64,000 bases of DNA from JAOPZW01 sp963764585 (GTDB lineage: Bacteria > Actinomycetota > Thermoleophilia > Solirubrobacterales > Solirubrobacteraceae). The notes beneath the pieces were generated by a model. The model was not told the DNA's origin and did not search any database. It was given only the letters and a program-made list of their open reading frames with translations. Position numbers and translations under genes: made by a program. Positions within the stretch are counted from its first letter, which is position 1; each line of letters opens with the position of its first letter. Shown in pieces: positions 34,171 to 43,365 of this stretch. The stretch lies in assembly GCA_963764585.1 (NCBI GenBank), contig CAVXTB010000004.1, forward strand, positions 1 to 64,000. Reading direction: 5' to 3'.

Positions 34171-37013
34171 ACGGCCTTCGCCACCGGTCCGGGCGGCACG
34201 TTCGCGCCGAGCGCTCTCACCGTCACGGTGAGGGCGCCGGTCGCGGGCGTGCCGGCGACGGTCACCTTGCGCTTGCGGGTCAGCAGGCGCTGCAGCAGCG
34301 TCGGGCCGTTGCGGACCTCGACGAGGTAGCTGCTCGCTCCGGCGACCGGCTTCCACGACAGCGTCAGCGAGGACTTCGCGCGCTTGGCCGTCAGCTTGGG
34401 CTTGACGAGCTTGGGGCGCGCAGGCGCGCTGAAGCGCGCGACGGTCAGGTCGGCCCGCGGTAGGCCGTTCTGGACGACCTCGGCGACGATCGTGCGCCGC
34501 CGGTTGGCGGTGACGATGGCGTTGAAGCGGATGCGCCCGCGGCGCCCGCGCGCGCGGCCGAGCTCGTGGGCGACGCCCGCGCCGCGCTCGGTGAAGCGCA
34601 CCTGCTGGCCGGGCAGCGGCGCGACGGAGTAGATGAGCACGCGCCTTGCGCCCTTGCCGCTCACGCGCGCCGTGATGCGCGGCTTGGCCAGGCCGCGCGC
34701 GACGGCGACGCTCGTCAGCGGCGACGCGCTGCTGATCCGCCAGGTCCCCGCGCGCGGGCGCTTGATGAAGACGTAGGTCGTCGCGTTCGCTGCGTCGGGC
34801 ACGACGACCACGGTCGCCGAGCGGCGCGCACGATCGCCGGTCACGACCTCGACACCCCCCGGACCGCTGACCCGCACGCGCGGCGCGCCGCCCGGCGAGC
34901 GGATCGCAAAGCCCGCCAGCGGCAGGCCGCCCGGCACCCGGACGCTGCGCGCCCCGCCGGCCGCGGCCGCGCGCGCCGTCGCCGTCACACGGAACGGCGA
35001 CAGGTCGCACCCGCCGAACGTCGCCGGCGCGCGATCGCCCCAGCGATAGCCGAAGCCGCCGTCGAAGAACCCGACGTTCGTGCACGCCGCGATACCGCGC
35101 GTGGAGAGGATCGCCTGGCCGTTGAGCTCGGGCAGCGCGGGCAGGCGCAGCAGCACGCCGCCCTCCAGGTTCGCCCCGTGCGTCGACACGAACCCGGTCT
35201 GCGTGCCCTTGTAGGCCACCGCGTTGTCGAGGAAGTCGATCGCCACGCTGGCGGTGACCTCTATCGCCGGATCGTCGCTGACGTAGATGCAGCTGGTCCC
35301 CGACATGCTGGCCTTGGCCAGCCCGGCGTTGGTGAGCGACTTCAGCGGGTTGAGCTCGCTCTCGAACGACAGCTGCGATGGGTCGTTGCCGGACGTGCAG
35401 CCGCTCGCCAGCGCACCGGTCTTCATCGCGCCGTCGATCGTCTGCAGCGCCGCCCCGTTGATCCGCGGCCCGAACGTCGCCCCCACCCCGACGTTGATGG
35501 AGATGTCCGGCGCGAAGAGCAGGTCGCCCTCGACCTTCTGGAGCACGATCGGCGTCCCGCCGATCGGCTTGTTGATCCCGTCGACCGACAGGCCGCCACC
35601 GGCGAGCGAGCCGTCGAACACGAACACGCGCCCCGTCACGTCCAGCTCGCCGCGCGTCAGCGGCAGCGCGATCCCGGCCTGCCCCGTCCACAGCGGCTTG
35701 CCGTTCTTGGTCTCCAGCCGCAACAGTAGGTTGCGCAGCCCCAGTGTCCGCGGCACGCGCAGCTTCGCTGGGACGACGTCGATCTTGTCGATCTTGACCT
35801 CGACCGAGCTGAGGACCGCGCCCTGCCCGTTGACCAGCTTGCCGCTGAACTTGCCGCCGACGTCGTTGACGTTCTCGCCGGGGCGCAGCGCCACGAGGTG
35901 GCCGATCGCGGCGGTCAGCGATTCGACGTCGACCTTCGCGTCGAGGCTCGCCGACGTCCCGCCATCAGCCCACGCGACGTTGAGCTCTCCCTTGACCGGG
36001 AGGTCGAGCAGGATCTTCGACAGCGTCCCGGCCTGCCCGAGCGAGATCGTGCCCGCCGCCACCCCGACGGGCAGCAGCGACACGGGCACCGGCACCTTGA
36101 AGCCCGCGAAGACCATGTCGACGCCGGCGCCCTCCTCGCGGATGCCGGGAGCGTGGGTGTCGACGACGAGCGTCCCGCCGGGCCGCGGCTCGATCTGGAA
36201 GCCGCCGACCCACGCCTTCTGGTCGGTCGTGAAGACGCCCGAGCCCGGCGCGGTCTCCTTGAAGCACCCGTGCGCGACCGCATGGCCGACGGGAACGTCG
36301 GGGCACTCCCCCACGGCGAGCGTCAGCCTCGTGTTCCACGTGTCCGAAATCGAGGCGGCGTGGACACCGCCCGAGCTGACAGCCGCCTGGGCCGAGCCGA
36401 AATCGAGGTAGAGGTACTTACCGGGTGCAAGCGTCCCGCTCGGCGGGCCGTTGACCTGCCCGGTCTGGCCCATGGTGAAGACCGGGGTCAGGGTCCCGTC
36501 GTCGTGCGCGAGCATCGCGGGATTGAGGTTGACCCCGCTGACGCTGGCACTCCCAGCGAACTGGTAGGCCACCGGAGCGTCGACCGTGAACCTGACCTGG
36601 GTCTGGGCGTTGGCCGTGCCCTGCGCGAAGTTCTGGTGGAAGTTCGCGTCGACCGTCACGCCCGCCGAGGCGCTGAGCGTCCCCGCGGTCGTGATCACCA
36701 GATCGGCGGCGCCGCCGCCGGCGAGCGAGGCGCTGTAGTGGCCGCTCGCGTCCGCGTGCGCCTCGTCGCCCCCGGCCGACGCAGCAACGTGCGGTTGGGT
36801 GATGGCGTGGTCGAAAGTGAACGGCCCAGTGCCCGGGTCGGTCGAGATGGCCGGGTCGAGATGCTGGTCGCAGACGGCCTGTGAGTTGACACACGCCTGG
36901 TCGGTGACATGGAGCGTCGAGGAGCGCGACGTGAGCGTGATCGACGCGGACGCGGGGGCGGCCATCGCCAGGGCGCCGAGCGCGACGGCGAACACGGAGC
37001 GGAGCGGATGCAT
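34155..37013 (-). CDS. large secreted beta-rich protein with C-terminal fibronectin-like domain
   Basis: A 952-aa exported protein of unknown function. Its signal peptide is SVFAVALGALAMAAPASA. The body is rich in Gly, Ala, Val and Thr with regular beta-strand alternation and few Cys. The last 100 residues (KLTLSWKPVAGASSYLVEVRN-type sequence) resemble a fibronectin type III fold. The preceding segment is basic, as in other surface proteins of these bacteria. It may be an adhesin or wall-associated protein; no catalytic motif was found. Confidence 0.8.
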   Translation of the reverse strand: MHPLRSVFAVALGALAMAAPASASITLTSRSSTLHVTDQACVNSQAVCDQHLDPAISTDPGTGPFTFDHAITQPHVAASAGGDEAHADASGHYSASLAGGGAADLVITTAGTLSASAGVTVDANFHQNFAQGTANAQTQVRFTVDAPVAYQFAGSASVSGVNLNPAMLAHDDGTLTPVFTMGQTGQVNGPPSGTLAPGKYLYLDFGSAQAAVSSGGVHAASISDTWNTRLTLAVGECPDVPVGHAVAHGCFKETAPGSGVFTTDQKAWVGGFQIEPRPGGTLVVDTHAPGIREEGAGVDMVFAGFKVPVPVSLLPVGVAAGTISLGQAGTLSKILLDLPVKGELNVAWADGGTSASLDAKVDVESLTAAIGHLVALRPGENVNDVGGKFSGKLVNGQGAVLSSVEVKIDKIDVVPAKLRVPRTLGLRNLLLRLETKNGKPLWTGQAGIALPLTRGELDVTGRVFVFDGSLAGGGLSVDGINKPIGGTPIVLQKVEGDLLFAPDISINVGVGATFGPRINGAALQTIDGAMKTGALASGCTSGNDPSQLSFESELNPLKSLTNAGLAKASMSGTSCIYVSDDPAIEVTASVAIDFLDNAVAYKGTQTGFVSTHGANLEGGVLLRLPALPELNGQAILSTRGIAACTNVGFFDGGFGYRWGDRAPATFGGCDLSPFRVTATARAAAAGGARSVRVPGGLPLAGFAIRSPGGAPRVRVSGPGGVEVVTGDRARRSATVVVVPDAANATTYVFIKRPRAGTWRISSASPLTSVAVARGLAKPRITARVSGKGARRVLIYSVAPLPGQQVRFTERGAGVAHELGRARGRRGRIRFNAIVTANRRRTIVAEVVQNGLPRADLTVARFSAPARPKLVKPKLTAKRAKSSLTLSWKPVAGASSYLVEVRNGPTLLQRLLTRKRKVTVAGTPATGALTVTVRALGANVPPGPVAKAVYGRK

Positions 37014-37072
37014 GGGCCGACGCTACGTCGGGGCGCTCACGCAACGCTCACGCGGCTGCCTAGACTCCGCCC

Positions 37073-37676
37073 ATGGCCGGCGACGAGTACCTGCTCGACA
37101 CCCCGGTCGTGCGGGACTTCGTCGCCGGCGTGCGCGCCGTCATCGCCGCGGCCGAGTCGCCGCACGAGGCCTGCGACGCGATCCGCCCGGCGTTCGCCAC
37201 GCTGCTCGCCGACCCCGCCTGGCTGCCCGAGCGCTACCAGGAGGGCGATCCCGAACAGCGGCATGGGCGGCGGCATCGGGCAGTGGCTGCTCTTCCGCGC
37301 GGAGGACCGCTCGCTGTCGCTGTTCTCGCTGGTCGTCCCGTCGGAGTCGCAGACGCCGGTGCACGACCACCTCGCGTGGGGGCTCGTCGGGCTCTACCGC
37401 GGCACGCAGGACGAGGAGATCTACGCCGAGCGCGAGGGCGGCCTCGAGCTCGTCGAGAGCCGCGCGCTCGGGCCCGGCGACTTCTACGCGCTGATCCCGC
37501 CGACCGACGACATCCACCGCGTGCGCACGACCTCGCCGCAGACGTCGGTGTCGATCCACCTGCTCACCAACGACACCGGCTGCGTCTGGCGCCACGCCTA
37601 CGACGCGCAGTCCGGCGAGCGCACGCCGTTTCGCTCGGGCTACGTCAACGTGGCGTGCGAGGACGAGGGCCCATGA
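37073..37676 (+). pseudogene. cupin-fold metalloprotein (cysteine dioxygenase-like, COG5553), frameshifted here
   Basis: Two frames together encode a 201-aa protein. The first, from ATG 37073, gives MAGDEYLLDTPVVRDF up to ERYQEGDP. The second gives NSGMGGGIGQW and continues to the TGA at 37676. The second part has the metal-site motif PVHDHLAWGLVGLYRG and the later IHRV His, as in the double-stranded beta-helix family related to cysteine dioxygenase. The break lies at 37247-37256. Adding one CG to give GATCCCGCGAAC restores a single frame (606 nt). The family is predicted to be a metal-dependent oxygenase; substrate unknown. Confidence 0.8.
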
Positions 37677-37763
37677 CGAGCTGAAGCGCGCTGCGCATGC
37701 CAGCGGCGACGTCGTCGGGGTCGAACGCGGGCACGCGCGGCCGGCGGTTGCGCCGCGACGGGG

Positions 37764-38339
37764 TCAGTGCTCGGCGGGCGCCTTGCCGGCGGGCTCGCCG
37801 TTCTTCGACGACGCGGGGCGGTGCTCGTGGATCGTCTGGCCGAGCTGGCCCCGCAGCTGCGCGAGCTCGTCGAGGACCCCCTCGCGGTGCGCCTCGAGCG
37901 CATGGATCTCGTCGTCGATCTGCCCGCGGCGGCGCAGGCCCTCTTCGATCGTCTCCGAGGCCTCGGCCGTTGCCGTCTCGCGGGTGCGACGAGCATCGTC
38001 GTCGGCCCTCGAGCGGACCTCGCGGGCGTAGGTGTCGGCCTCGTCGCGGACCTCCTGCGCGTCGGCCTCGGCCTGGGCGCGCAGCTCGCCGCAGTCGGCC
38101 TCGGTCTGACGCTTGAGCTCCTGCGACTCCTGCTCGGTGGTGAGCAGGATGTGGGCCGTCGACTTGCCGACGAGCTCGAGCTTGCGCGTCACGGCGACCT
38201 GCCCGATGTCGTTGGCCGCGTCGGTCTCCAGCCAGTCGACCAGCTGCTCGAGGAACTTGTCGACTTCGTGCTTGTCGTAGCCGCGGCGCGCGAGCGTGAA
38301 GCCCGGAGACCGCAGCCTTGCGATGTCTTGCCAGTCCAC
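37764..38339 (-). CDS. DivIVA-domain coiled-coil protein
   Basis: A 191-aa DivIVA/Wag31-like protein. The N-terminal domain has the pattern FTLARRGYDKHEVDKFLEQL. It is followed by a long coiled coil (about residues 60-165) with strong Glu/Ala/Arg heptads. The C-terminal tail is disordered and polar. DivIVA proteins mark curved membrane at poles and septa and organise wall growth. This one is shorter than the main Wag31 of actinobacteria and lies outside the division cluster, so it may be an accessory paralogue. Start GTG 38339. Confidence 0.85.
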   Translation of the reverse strand: MDWQDIARLRSPGFTLARRGYDKHEVDKFLEQLVDWLETDAANDIGQVAVTRKLELVGKSTAHILLTTEQESQELKRQTEADCGELRAQAEADAQEVRDEADTYAREVRSRADDDARRTRETATAEASETIEEGLRRRGQIDDEIHALEAHREGVLDELAQLRGQLGQTIHEHRPASSKNGEPAGKAPAEH

Positions 38340-38392
38340 GGTGCCTGCAGCCTAACCAACCAGCGGCCGTCCCGCCACGTACGCTGTTGGCA

Positions 38393-38896
38393 ATGGACGC
38401 CTACCTCGCCGTGGTCAGCAAGCGCGAGGTGCGCCGGTACGACGACCGGCCGCTCCCCGAGGACGCCGTGCGGCGCGTGCTGGAGGCGGGCCGCATCGCC
38501 GGCAGCTCGCGCAACCGGCAGGCGCGCCGCTTCGTCGTGCTGCGCGATCGCGAGGCCGTCGCCGCGACCGTCCACATGCCGGGCAACGTGCTCGGCGCGG
38601 CCTTGGTGGTGGCGATCGTCACCGGCCGCAAGGGCCCGGCCGGGTTCGATGCCGGGCGCGCGGCCCAGAACATGATGCTCGCCGCCTGGAACGAGGGCAT
38701 CGGCTCGTGCCCCAACGGGATCGCCGACGCGGACGCGCTGGCGTCGCTCGTGGGCGCATCCGACGACGAGCAGATCGCGATCGTCCTGACCTTCGGCTAT
38801 CCGGCGCGGCCGGTCGATCCGCAGTCGCGCACGCCCGAGGAGTGGATCGCGCGCGCCGACCGCCTGCCGTTCGACGAGGCCGTCGACGTTCGCTAG
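38393..38896 (+). CDS. nitroreductase family protein
   Basis: An FMN-dependent nitroreductase-fold protein of 167 aa. The start MDAYLAVVSKREVRRYDDRPL carries the FMN-phosphate-binding Arg pair. RIAGSSRNRQ and GRAAQNMMLAAWNEGIGSC are the standard flavin and dimer segments. It probably reduces nitro groups, quinones or enones with NAD(P)H. Its TAG overlaps the stop of the convergent BON gene within GCTAGC. Confidence 0.9.
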   Translation: MDAYLAVVSKREVRRYDDRPLPEDAVRRVLEAGRIAGSSRNRQARRFVVLRDREAVAATVHMPGNVLGAALVVAIVTGRKGPAGFDAGRAAQNMMLAAWNEGIGSCPNGIADADALASLVGASDDEQIAIVLTFGYPARPVDPQSRTPEEWIARADRLPFDEAVDVR

Positions 38897-39417
38897 CTGG
38901 TGTGCAGCAGGCTCTCGACGCGCTCGACGCCGTCGACCGCCTTCGCCGCACTGACGAGCTTGTCGATCTCCGCATCGCTGTCGAGGCGCCCGCGCAGGAA
39001 GATCGTGCCGCCCTCGGCGTTGACGCTGACGTGGGCCTTCGACACGTGCGCGTGGCGGAACGCCTCGCTCTCGACCTTCTGCGCCAGCGTCAGGTCGTCG
39101 GCGGGCTCGCGGTGCGAGTTCGTGCCGGGAACCGCGTGAGCGGCCTTGTGCGCCACACCCTCGGCGACGCCCTCGAGGTAGCGGGCGCGCTTGGCGGTCT
39201 CGCGCGCGCGGCGCCGCAGCTTGGCGACGTTGCGCTCGCGCGCCATGTGCCGGCGGCGCCTGGCGTTCTGGCGATCGAAGATGAACCGGTCGGCGAGCGC
39301 GCCGATGATGAACGCGACGAGGATGACGCCCACGCTCGGCGCCATGTCGCGCGCCCGGTCGGCAGCCGTCGGCTGCTTGCGCCCCGGTCGGGGCAGCCTG
39401 TCGGTGACGTTGACCAT
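38893..39417 (-). CDS. membrane protein with C-terminal BON domain
   Basis: A 174-aa protein. A membrane helix (SVGVILVAFIIGALAD, about residues 27-43) is followed by a very basic stretch. A BON domain covers residues 105-174 (LAQKVESEAFRHAHVSKAHVSVNAEGG, then LRGRLDSDAEID). BON domains bind phospholipid membranes and often appear in envelope-stress proteins. A role in envelope maintenance is likely but not shown. Confidence 0.8.
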   Translation of the reverse strand: MVNVTDRLPRPGRKQPTAADRARDMAPSVGVILVAFIIGALADRFIFDRQNARRRRHMARERNVAKLRRRARETAKRARYLEGVAEGVAHKAAHAVPGTNSHREPADDLTLAQKVESEAFRHAHVSKAHVSVNAEGGTIFLRGRLDSDAEIDKLVSAAKAVDGVERVESLLHTS

Positions 39418-39475
39418 TTCGAGTTCTTCCTCCTCTGGTCTTTGTCCCGCAAGCTACCCCTGATCGGGGTCGATG

Positions 39476-39679
39476 TCACCGCTCGCGCTCGAGCAGCAGC
39501 GCGAGCGTCGGGCACGCCGCCGCGGCGCGCCGCGCGTGGGCGAGCAGCTCGTCGGGGACGTCGGGATCCTCGATGAGCGGATAGCCCCAGTCGTCGAGCG
39601 CGATGCGCTCGGGCAGCAGCTCCGCACACAGGCCGTGCGCCGTGCACGCGATGGGGTTGACGCGCAGCCTGTGGCTCAT
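39476..39679 (-). CDS. ferredoxin (single-cluster, 3Fe-4S type)
   Basis: A 67-aa ferredoxin, MSHRLRVNPIACTAHGLC. It has three Cys (CTAHGLC and ACPT), the pattern of short 3Fe-4S ferredoxins in actinobacteria with the second ligand position occupied by a non-Cys residue. It commonly serves cytochromes P450 or flavoproteins. Here ATGA overlap with the NuoF-like gene makes it the electron partner of that protein. Confidence 0.88.
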   Translation of the reverse strand: MSHRLRVNPIACTAHGLCAELLPERIALDDWGYPLIEDPDVPDELLAHARRAAAACPTLALLLERER

Positions 39680-40929
39680 GCGGCGATCGCCCTCGGTCGC
39701 GGGGTGGCCAGCAGCGCGGGCCGCGCGCACGCGTCGCACGGGCCGTGGCGCTCGTGGTCGCGCAGCTCGGCATCGAGCGTGCGCAGCGCGCTCGACAGCA
39801 GGCGCACCGCTCCGTCGGGATGGCGGCAGGCGCCGCGGTTGCGCACCAGACCGGCCCAGCGCAGCACCTGCGCGCGCGCCCCCTGCTCGGCGCGCCCGGC
39901 AGCCATCCGCTCGAGCGCCCGGGCGATGGCGGGCAGGCCGTTGGCGCACGGGCCGCACTGCCCGGAGGACTGCGCCGCCAGCCACGTCATGACGCGCGTC
40001 AGCTCGGCGACGCCGCAGGCCGAGGCGGGCACCGCGGCCACCACGCCGGCGCCGACCGCCGCGCCGTGGCGCGCCAGCTCGCGCTCGTCGAGCTCCAGCG
40101 CGAGCGCATCGGGAATGCGCAGCCAGGCGCCGAAGTAGCCGCCCACGACGACCGACGCCAGCTCCTCCGTGGGACCCCCGCCGAGCGCGAGCGCGTCGGC
40201 CAGCCGCGTGCCGCCGGCGACCTCGACGACCCCGGGTCCACGCACCGCACCGGAGAGCGTGACGAGCATCGTGCCCGGCGAGCTCGCGGCGCCGACCTCG
40301 CGGAACCATCGCGGTCCGTGGCGCGCGACGAGCGCGAGGTGCGCGAGCGTCTCGACGTTCTGCACGAGCGTCGGGCGGCGCCCGACGCCGCGCTCGAACG
40401 GGCGTGGCGGCGTGAAGGTGGGCTTGAGCGGGCCGCCGTCGAGATGGCGCACGAGCGCGGTCTCCTCGCCCGCGAGGTAGTGCGATGGCACGTCGGCGAC
40501 GCGGACGCGCAGCCGGCCCCACCCACGCCGCTCGCGCACCGCGTGGTCGACCGCCGCCCGCACGGCGGCGGCTCCGGCGGGGACGCAGACGATCGCATCG
40601 CGGGCGCCGACGGCCGTCGCGGCCGCTGCCACGCCGTCGAGCACCAGGTGCGGCGTGCGGCTGAGCAGCACTGCGTCCTTGGCGCTCATCGGCTCGGCCT
40701 CGACGCCGTTGGCCACCACGACCTTCGCGCCACGGCGCCCGGCCACGGCCGCCAGCTTGCGGCCCATCGGGAAGCCGGCGCCGCCGCGCCCCAGGATGCC
40801 GGCGCGCTCGGCGGCTTCGACGATCGCGCGCCCGTCGAGCGCCGCGGCAGGGCCATGGACGGCGACGTGCTCGTCGAGCGTGAGCGGCCGCCCGGAGGCG
40901 ATCCCCGCGAGCAGGCGCACGGCGGTCAT
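39676..40929 (-). CDS. NuoF-like NADH:acceptor flavoprotein
   Basis: A 417-aa homologue of the 51-kDa subunit of complex I. The FMN-binding Gly-rich loop is GILGRGGAGFPMGRK (about residues 44-58), the NADH site is AGEETALVRHLDG, and a SLBB-like middle follows. The Fe-S region reads SSGQCGPC with a distant GAC. The first Cys of canonical ESCGKC is Ser here, a variant I associate with the stand-alone NuoF-like group. It should oxidise NADH and pass electrons to the ferredoxin or membrane protein encoded on either side (ATGA overlaps both ways). Confidence 0.88.
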   Translation of the reverse strand: MTAVRLLAGIASGRPLTLDEHVAVHGPAAALDGRAIVEAAERAGILGRGGAGFPMGRKLAAVAGRRGAKVVVANGVEAEPMSAKDAVLLSRTPHLVLDGVAAAATAVGARDAIVCVPAGAAAVRAAVDHAVRERRGWGRLRVRVADVPSHYLAGEETALVRHLDGGPLKPTFTPPRPFERGVGRRPTLVQNVETLAHLALVARHGPRWFREVGAASSPGTMLVTLSGAVRGPGVVEVAGGTRLADALALGGGPTEELASVVVGGYFGAWLRIPDALALELDERELARHGAAVGAGVVAAVPASACGVAELTRVMTWLAAQSSGQCGPCANGLPAIARALERMAAGRAEQGARAQVLRWAGLVRNRGACRHPDGAVRLLSSALRTLDAELRDHERHGPCDACARPALLATPRPRAIAA

Positions 40930-42038
40930 CGAGCACGCTCCCGCCGCGCGCTGATCGTCGCCGAGACCGGGCCGCCCTGGATGTTGCCGCCGAGGTCGAG
41001 CAGCGCGTGGACGCGCAGGGCGCGCCCGGACGCGGGGCGCACGCGGGCGTCAAGCGTCGTGCCGTCGAGCGTGAGCAGCCGTCCGATGTAGCGCGCGGGA
41101 TCGCCGGGCGGCCCGAGGGTGACCTGGCTGCGCGCGACGCGCAGCCCGCCGCCGTCGAGCGGCACCCCTTGCAGCCGCACGTCCAGCGCCGCGCGCGATC
41201 CATCGGTCATGCGCAGCGCGATGTCGACGAGCGCCGTGCCGTCGCGCGTGACACCGCTGCGCAGCGTCCCGCGCGCGGCGCCGCTGAAGGGCAGGTGCAG
41301 CGACCGCGACGCGGTCGTCTTCGTGGCGCCGGTCGAGGCCACGGCCGTGGACGGCCGCAGCAGCGACACCGGCGTCCCGGCCCGCCGTGCCCAGTCATGA
41401 CTCAACGGCCCGCGCGGCAGCCACAGCGCGAGCGCGACGGCGCCCACGGCCGTCGCCGCCAGCGCCACGACGCGGACCGCCGCCGCGCCCGGCTCGCGGG
41501 CGGCCATGATCCGCGCGCCGACGGCGATGACGACAACCGCGACGCAGGCCAGCGACAGCGCGAGCATCCACCCGCGCCGCACGTCGCTGCCGGTGCCGAG
41601 CGTGTGCACCAGCGCCGGCGGCCAGCAGGCATAGGCGGTCCAGTGCACGGCGCGCCACGCGCGCGCTCCGATGCGGCGCCGCAGCAGGCTCGTCACCACG
41701 AGGACGAGCAGCAGGTCGAACGAGACGGCGCCGAGCCCCAGCCACAGCGGGCGGTACTGGCCGGCGAACGGGATCACCGCGTCGGTCAGCCGCAGCGGCG
41801 CGAACGGGTCGAGCACGCTCGTCACGACGTGGGCGCCGACGAGCAGCACGGCCGCCAGCGACAGCGTCCCGTGCAGCGCGTCGACGACGAACCGCGGCCA
41901 GCGCGGCGAGCTCCACCTCGCGACGTCGGCGACGCCGATCGCCAAGCTGGCCGTCAGGAGCAGCAGCGCGACGGCGCCGGTCCCGCGCGACAGGTACCAC
42001 AGCGCCGTCGAGTTCGCGCCCGCGGCGGCGAGCGTCAT
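40926..42038 (-). CDS. ferric-reductase-like transmembrane protein with extracytoplasmic C-terminal domain
   Basis: A 370-aa membrane protein with six helices. Helix 2 (LHGTLSLAAVLLVGAHVV) and helix 4 (AVHWTAYACWPPALVHTLG) each hold two His, as in the di-haem ferric-reductase/MsrQ-type core. Arg-rich loops 1, 3 and 5 place the C-terminal domain of about 150 residues outside. That domain opens with VASTGATKTTAS, which resembles the ApbE flavinylation site D-x-x-S/T-G-A-T but lacks its Asp. The ApbE gene overlaps its start. I infer transmembrane electron transfer from NADH to an outside flavin or acceptor. Confidence 0.8.
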   Translation of the reverse strand: MTLAAAGANSTALWYLSRGTGAVALLLLTASLAIGVADVARWSSPRWPRFVVDALHGTLSLAAVLLVGAHVVTSVLDPFAPLRLTDAVIPFAGQYRPLWLGLGAVSFDLLLVLVVTSLLRRRIGARAWRAVHWTAYACWPPALVHTLGTGSDVRRGWMLALSLACVAVVVIAVGARIMAAREPGAAAVRVVALAATAVGAVALALWLPRGPLSHDWARRAGTPVSLLRPSTAVASTGATKTTASRSLHLPFSGAARGTLRSGVTRDGTALVDIALRMTDGSRAALDVRLQGVPLDGGGLRVARSQVTLGPPGDPARYIGRLLTLDGTTLDARVRPASGRALRVHALLDLGGNIQGGPVSATISARRERAR

Positions 42039-42961
42039 GCGACGGCGGCCTCCTGCGCGGGGACGGGCCAGCCGGCGACGCGGACGATCGCGCCGTCGGG
42101 CCGGCACAGGCGAGCGGGAAGGCCGAGGCGCTCGAGCCACGCCACCGCGCGGTCGCCGCGCACGATGGCGGCGGTGCTCGCGGTGTTGGCATCCACGCAC
42201 GTGGCGGCGGCGACGGAGACCGTGCGCCACGTCTCCGCCGCCGACGCGCCGGTGGCGGGATCGAGGATGTGGTGGACCGTCTCGCCGCCGCGCCGCCAGC
42301 GGCGCACGGCCGTGCTCGACGTCGCCAGCGCGCCGGTGGCGACGTGCACGATCTCCCCCGGCGCGTCGGGGGGCGCGGCGTGGTCGTGGGTCACGCGCAC
42401 CGGCCAACCTCCCGGTGGCGACGGGCCCGTCGTCGCGAGATCGCCACCGATGTTGACGAGCACGCCGCACCCGGCGGCCTCGGCCGCCGCGCGCGCGGCG
42501 CGATCGACGGCGAGCGCCTTGGCGGTGGCCCCGAGGTCGAGCATGACGCCGGCGGGCACGCGGACCGTGCCGGCGTCGCGGTCCACCTCGACGACGCGCC
42601 ACCCGGGAGCGCGCACGGCGCGAACCGCCGGCGCCGACACGCGGATCTCGCCGAAGTCCCGGTCGTAGCCGGCCAGCACGAGCGCATGGCCGACCGTCGG
42701 GTCGACGTCGCCCTCGGTCAGGCGGGCGGCGCGCAGCGCGCCGAGCACCGCCTCGAGCAGCAGCGGGCCGACCGCCATGGGCCGCCCGCCCGCCGCGTTG
42801 ACGCGCGCCAGCTCGCTGTCGTCGCGGAATCGGCTGCAGGCGCGGTCGATCGCGTCGAGCTCGCACTCCACCGCCGCGCGGGCGCGCTCAAGCGCCGCAG
42901 GACGTTCGACGAGCACGACCGCCGTCGTCCCCAGCGCGCGCCACGTGGCGCTCGCGATCAC
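42035..42961 (-). CDS. apbE: FAD:protein FMN transferase (ApbE family)
   Basis: A 308-aa ApbE-family protein that attaches FMN covalently to Thr/Ser of target proteins. Conserved parts are FRDDSELARVNAAGG, GHALVLAGYDRDFG, MLDLGATAKALAVDRAA, VNIGGDLATTGPSPPG and the metal-binding region of VAAATCVDANTASTAA. No signal peptide or lipobox is visible, unlike most exported ApbE proteins, so it may act in the cytosol before export of the target. GTG 42961 overlaps the upstream stop (GTGA). The likely substrate is the membrane protein encoded next. Confidence 0.9.
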   Translation of the reverse strand: MIASATWRALGTTAVVLVERPAALERARAAVECELDAIDRACSRFRDDSELARVNAAGGRPMAVGPLLLEAVLGALRAARLTEGDVDPTVGHALVLAGYDRDFGEIRVSAPAVRAVRAPGWRVVEVDRDAGTVRVPAGVMLDLGATAKALAVDRAARAAAEAAGCGVLVNIGGDLATTGPSPPGGWPVRVTHDHAAPPDAPGEIVHVATGALATSSTAVRRWRRGGETVHHILDPATGASAAETWRTVSVAAATCVDANTASTAAIVRGDRAVAWLERLGLPARLCRPDGAIVRVAGWPVPAQEAAVA

Positions 42962-43299
42962 GATCCCCCCGAGGTGGCCGGCGGCGGCTGCGGGTCGGGC
43001 TGGGCAGGAGCCGGCTGCGGCGCCTGCTGGGGCGCCTGCAGTCCGGGGTCGCCCTGCGCCGACGGCGGCAGCGGGATCGCATCGGGCCCGGATGGCGCCG
43101 GGCGCGGCGCCTTGCTCGTCGCTTCCGGCGCCGCCGCCGCCGTCCCGCTCGCGCGCGCGGCGTGGTGCCCGCGGAAGCTCGCCGCGGCGGCAGCCGACGC
43201 GGCGCCGGTCAGCCCGACGGCCGCGACGGCGATCCACGTCCGCGCACGACGAAGCCGGAGCAGCCCGGCATCACGATCCGCGGGATCGAACAACCGCAT
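42958..43299 (-). CDS. small membrane protein with Pro-rich tail
   Basis: 113 aa. A basic N-terminus (MRLFDPADRDAGLLRLRRAR) precedes one membrane helix (TWIAVAAVGLTGAASAAAAA). A tail rich in Pro, Ala and Gln follows, likely outside and possibly spanning or binding the cell wall. No family is recognised. It is first gene of the ApbE - membrane reductase - NuoF - ferredoxin operon and is coupled to apbE by GTGA. Confidence 0.7.
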   Translation of the reverse strand: MRLFDPADRDAGLLRLRRARTWIAVAAVGLTGAASAAAAASFRGHHAARASGTAAAAPEATSKAPRPAPSGPDAIPLPPSAQGDPGLQAPQQAPQPAPAQPDPQPPPATSGGS

Positions 43300-43365
43300 G
43301 GACGAAGCGTGGCAGTCGGGTTGCCAAGAGCAGGTAAAGATCGGAAAGTCGTCGGCGGCTCCCCT

